Shown here piece by piece: positions 18,694-20,095 of a stretch of 20,095 nucleotides of DNA. This DNA comes from Larix sibirica (lineage: Eukaryota; Streptophyta; Pinopsida; Pinales; Pinaceae). Both the position numbers and the translations under genes were made by a program. Below the pieces are notes generated by a model that worked only from the letters and a program-made list of their open reading frames with translations, did no database searches and was not told the DNA's origin. The stretch is from assembly GCA_004151065.3 (NCBI GenBank), contig NWUY0300043002.1, positions 21,581 through 41,675 on the forward strand. The letters run 5' to 3'. The first letter of the stretch is position 1, and each line of letters opens with the position of its first letter.

Positions 18694-19156
18694 GAAGAAC
18701 AATGGAAAATTGGAAAACAAGAGTGAAGAGTGAACAATGGAAAACAAACAAGTGTGAAGAGTGTACGGGGTTCCATTATCCACAAAAGTGGAGAGTGAAT
18801 GAGGGTTCCATTATTTACAGTCTGCCGCCTTACCTGAATAACATGAGTTCCAGGAGAAGGGATTGCCGTAGTAATTCAAAAAATGCTCTTAGAAAACGCG
18901 AGCTCAAAGGTGTCCAAGAAAAGGTTTTTTTATAGCTTTTTGGGCAAGAATACTTCCTCTTTGCTAAAAGATACCATTTAAGGTGAGGCCTTCCTGATTG
19001 AAAAAAGTTGATGAAATTTAATTTCCAAATTCAATCGAGAGTCACTAATCGATTCTATTCCGTTGTGAAACAGTTTGTAGCACTGGAGTAAATAATTGGT
19101 AATATTTCATTTGGCTCAAATTCATCTATTTAAAAAAAACTTAATCTTATTATTAA

Positions 19157-20095
19157 GTGTTACATCTTTTTTGTGAACTTAGTTATTTAAAAGGTTGTAC
19201 CACCACCTGTTGTGGGTTGTTCTACTTTATTATTGTAATGGATTTTGCCACGAATAAGTGTGCAATTTTGCTCATTATCCATGCATCAATAAGTTATTCA
19301 TACACTAGTTTAATATTGATTTTTTTGATATTAATTGTTAAATTTAAAATCTCCATCCAAACCAAATCGTCCAATTTTAAAATAAATCCTTAGTTAAAAT
19401 TTCATGTCTTTTTATAGAAATAAGTACCAATTAAAGTTTCATATCTTTTTATAAAATTGGGTACCAACCTATATGTGTAGAAATATCAATGTCTGATTAA
19501 ATTTATTAACTTTAAAATTATGTAAATTCATTTTTTTTTATTTTTAAAATTATGTGTCTTGTTTGCTTTCACGTCATAAACTTGGCCAACTATAGTTTAT
19601 TTCAGTTTTTTAAAATTTTCATGTTTAGATATTTGCCCCACACCAAAAGGTATGACTATGTAATTTCTTTCATTCTTTTAAGCATCTTAAGAACTCATGA
19701 TCCATCACTCGCACCTCCTTTGGTAGGAGGGATGATGGTTTCTGATTTCTTCGTTGCTTTGACCATCAACAACCATCCTCATTTCAAAACACTAAGCAAG
19801 ACTAATGCTAATAATAGAGGTTGTCTTTAAAGCATAGTAGTATAAGTCTGCGGTATTGGTAGTGCTTTTAGGAAAATTCAGAACAAATTAGAATTTCAGT
19901 GTAATTGTAATACATATAGGGATTTTTATTTATTGAACAATTAAAATTAAAATTTTGTAGATTCTTACACTTGCCATATTCCAAGTTGTTGAGATTTTAT
20001 ATTTTGTTTTTAAATAAATGTTTAATTTTATTATATAAATGTCTATGAAAATTTATGGTATGTTTGTCAATATTTGATTAAAAGTATTATATGTG
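19157..20095. other. AT-rich non-coding end of window
   Basis: No gene seen. Open frames here (for example 19552-19830) have no family motifs and AT-driven composition. One imperfect 37-bp tandem duplication is present (19394-19467). Confidence 0.5.
19394..19467. repeat. 37-bp imperfect tandem duplication
   Basis: Two adjacent 37-bp units (19394-19430 and 19431-19467), both starting TTAAA and ending GTACCAA, agree at about 31 of 37 positions. Confidence 0.85.

Larger units (their letters stand above)
16748..18944. repeat. 18-bp exact direct repeats bracketing copy B
   Basis: TTTTTATAGCTTTTTGGG is present at 16748-16765 and at 18927-18944, on either side of copy B. The immediate flanks are only loosely similar. 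The sequence is T-rich, so chance or a shared dispersed repeat is possible. Confidence 0.6.
18397..19156. other. Upstream flank of copy B, non-coding
   Basis: This region lies upstream of the minus-strand copy B gene. No clear TATA box was found, and its sequence is not shared with the corresponding flank of copy A. It is full of short duplications: 18454-18521, 18644-18693, and looser repeats of GTGAAGAGTG and GTTCCATTAT between 18715 and 18820. Confidence 0.5.

Noticed and set aside
19552-19830. 92-codon plus-strand open frame
   Set aside because: No recognisable domain, AT-rich surroundings and no supporting context; likely chance.

Overview
This window looks like intergenic DNA from a large, repeat-rich seed-plant genome. 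A conifer or other gymnosperm is my guess, not something the sequence proves. The basis is a plant L1-type LINE with a captured RNase H domain, very low gene density, long AT-rich stretches, and nearly every coding stretch broken by stops and small frameshifts. There is one ambiguous base, at 15838. I see no intact protein-coding gene, rRNA, tRNA or CRISPR array.

Layout. Positions 1-3569 (minus strand) hold a decayed gene of unknown family. It starts at an ATG at 3569-3567, runs off the left edge, and is lysine/glutamate-rich and coiled-coil-like in its second half. Positions ~4200-9740 (plus strand) hold a nearly complete but dead LINE: ORF1 (DUF4283-type RNA-binding domain plus CCHC knuckle), then ORF2 with AP-endonuclease, reverse transcriptase, zf-RVT and RNase H. 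Inside its RT domain a 28-bp unit carrying the catalytic motif A is repeated four times. Positions ~9740-11000 are empty apart from a weak tRNA-like (SINE-head) trace. Positions 11029-12589 (minus strand) contain a second LINE's RNase H remnant, and beyond it an acidic, coiled-coil-like coding remnant. Positions ~12600-13650 are an extremely AT-rich block. A 222-bp insert at 13690-13911 is flanked by a 26-bp near-perfect direct repeat.

Positions 14221-18396 hold the most gene-like part: two minus-strand copies, about 2.56 kb apart, of an intronless gene of roughly 500 codons. Its N-terminus is a UFD2/E4-type U-box, the E2-binding domain of ubiquitin ligases, followed by a long helical region I do not recognise. 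The copies carry different disabling changes, so each can be read against the other to infer the ancestral protein. Their similarity stops abruptly just outside the transcription unit.

The remaining sequence (18400-20095 and the spacers) is non-coding. It contains a striking number of short (19-37 bp) tandem or closely spaced duplications. No genes here form a pathway: the window is a graveyard of LINEs, one unidentified long-ORF family and a duplicated U-box gene family.
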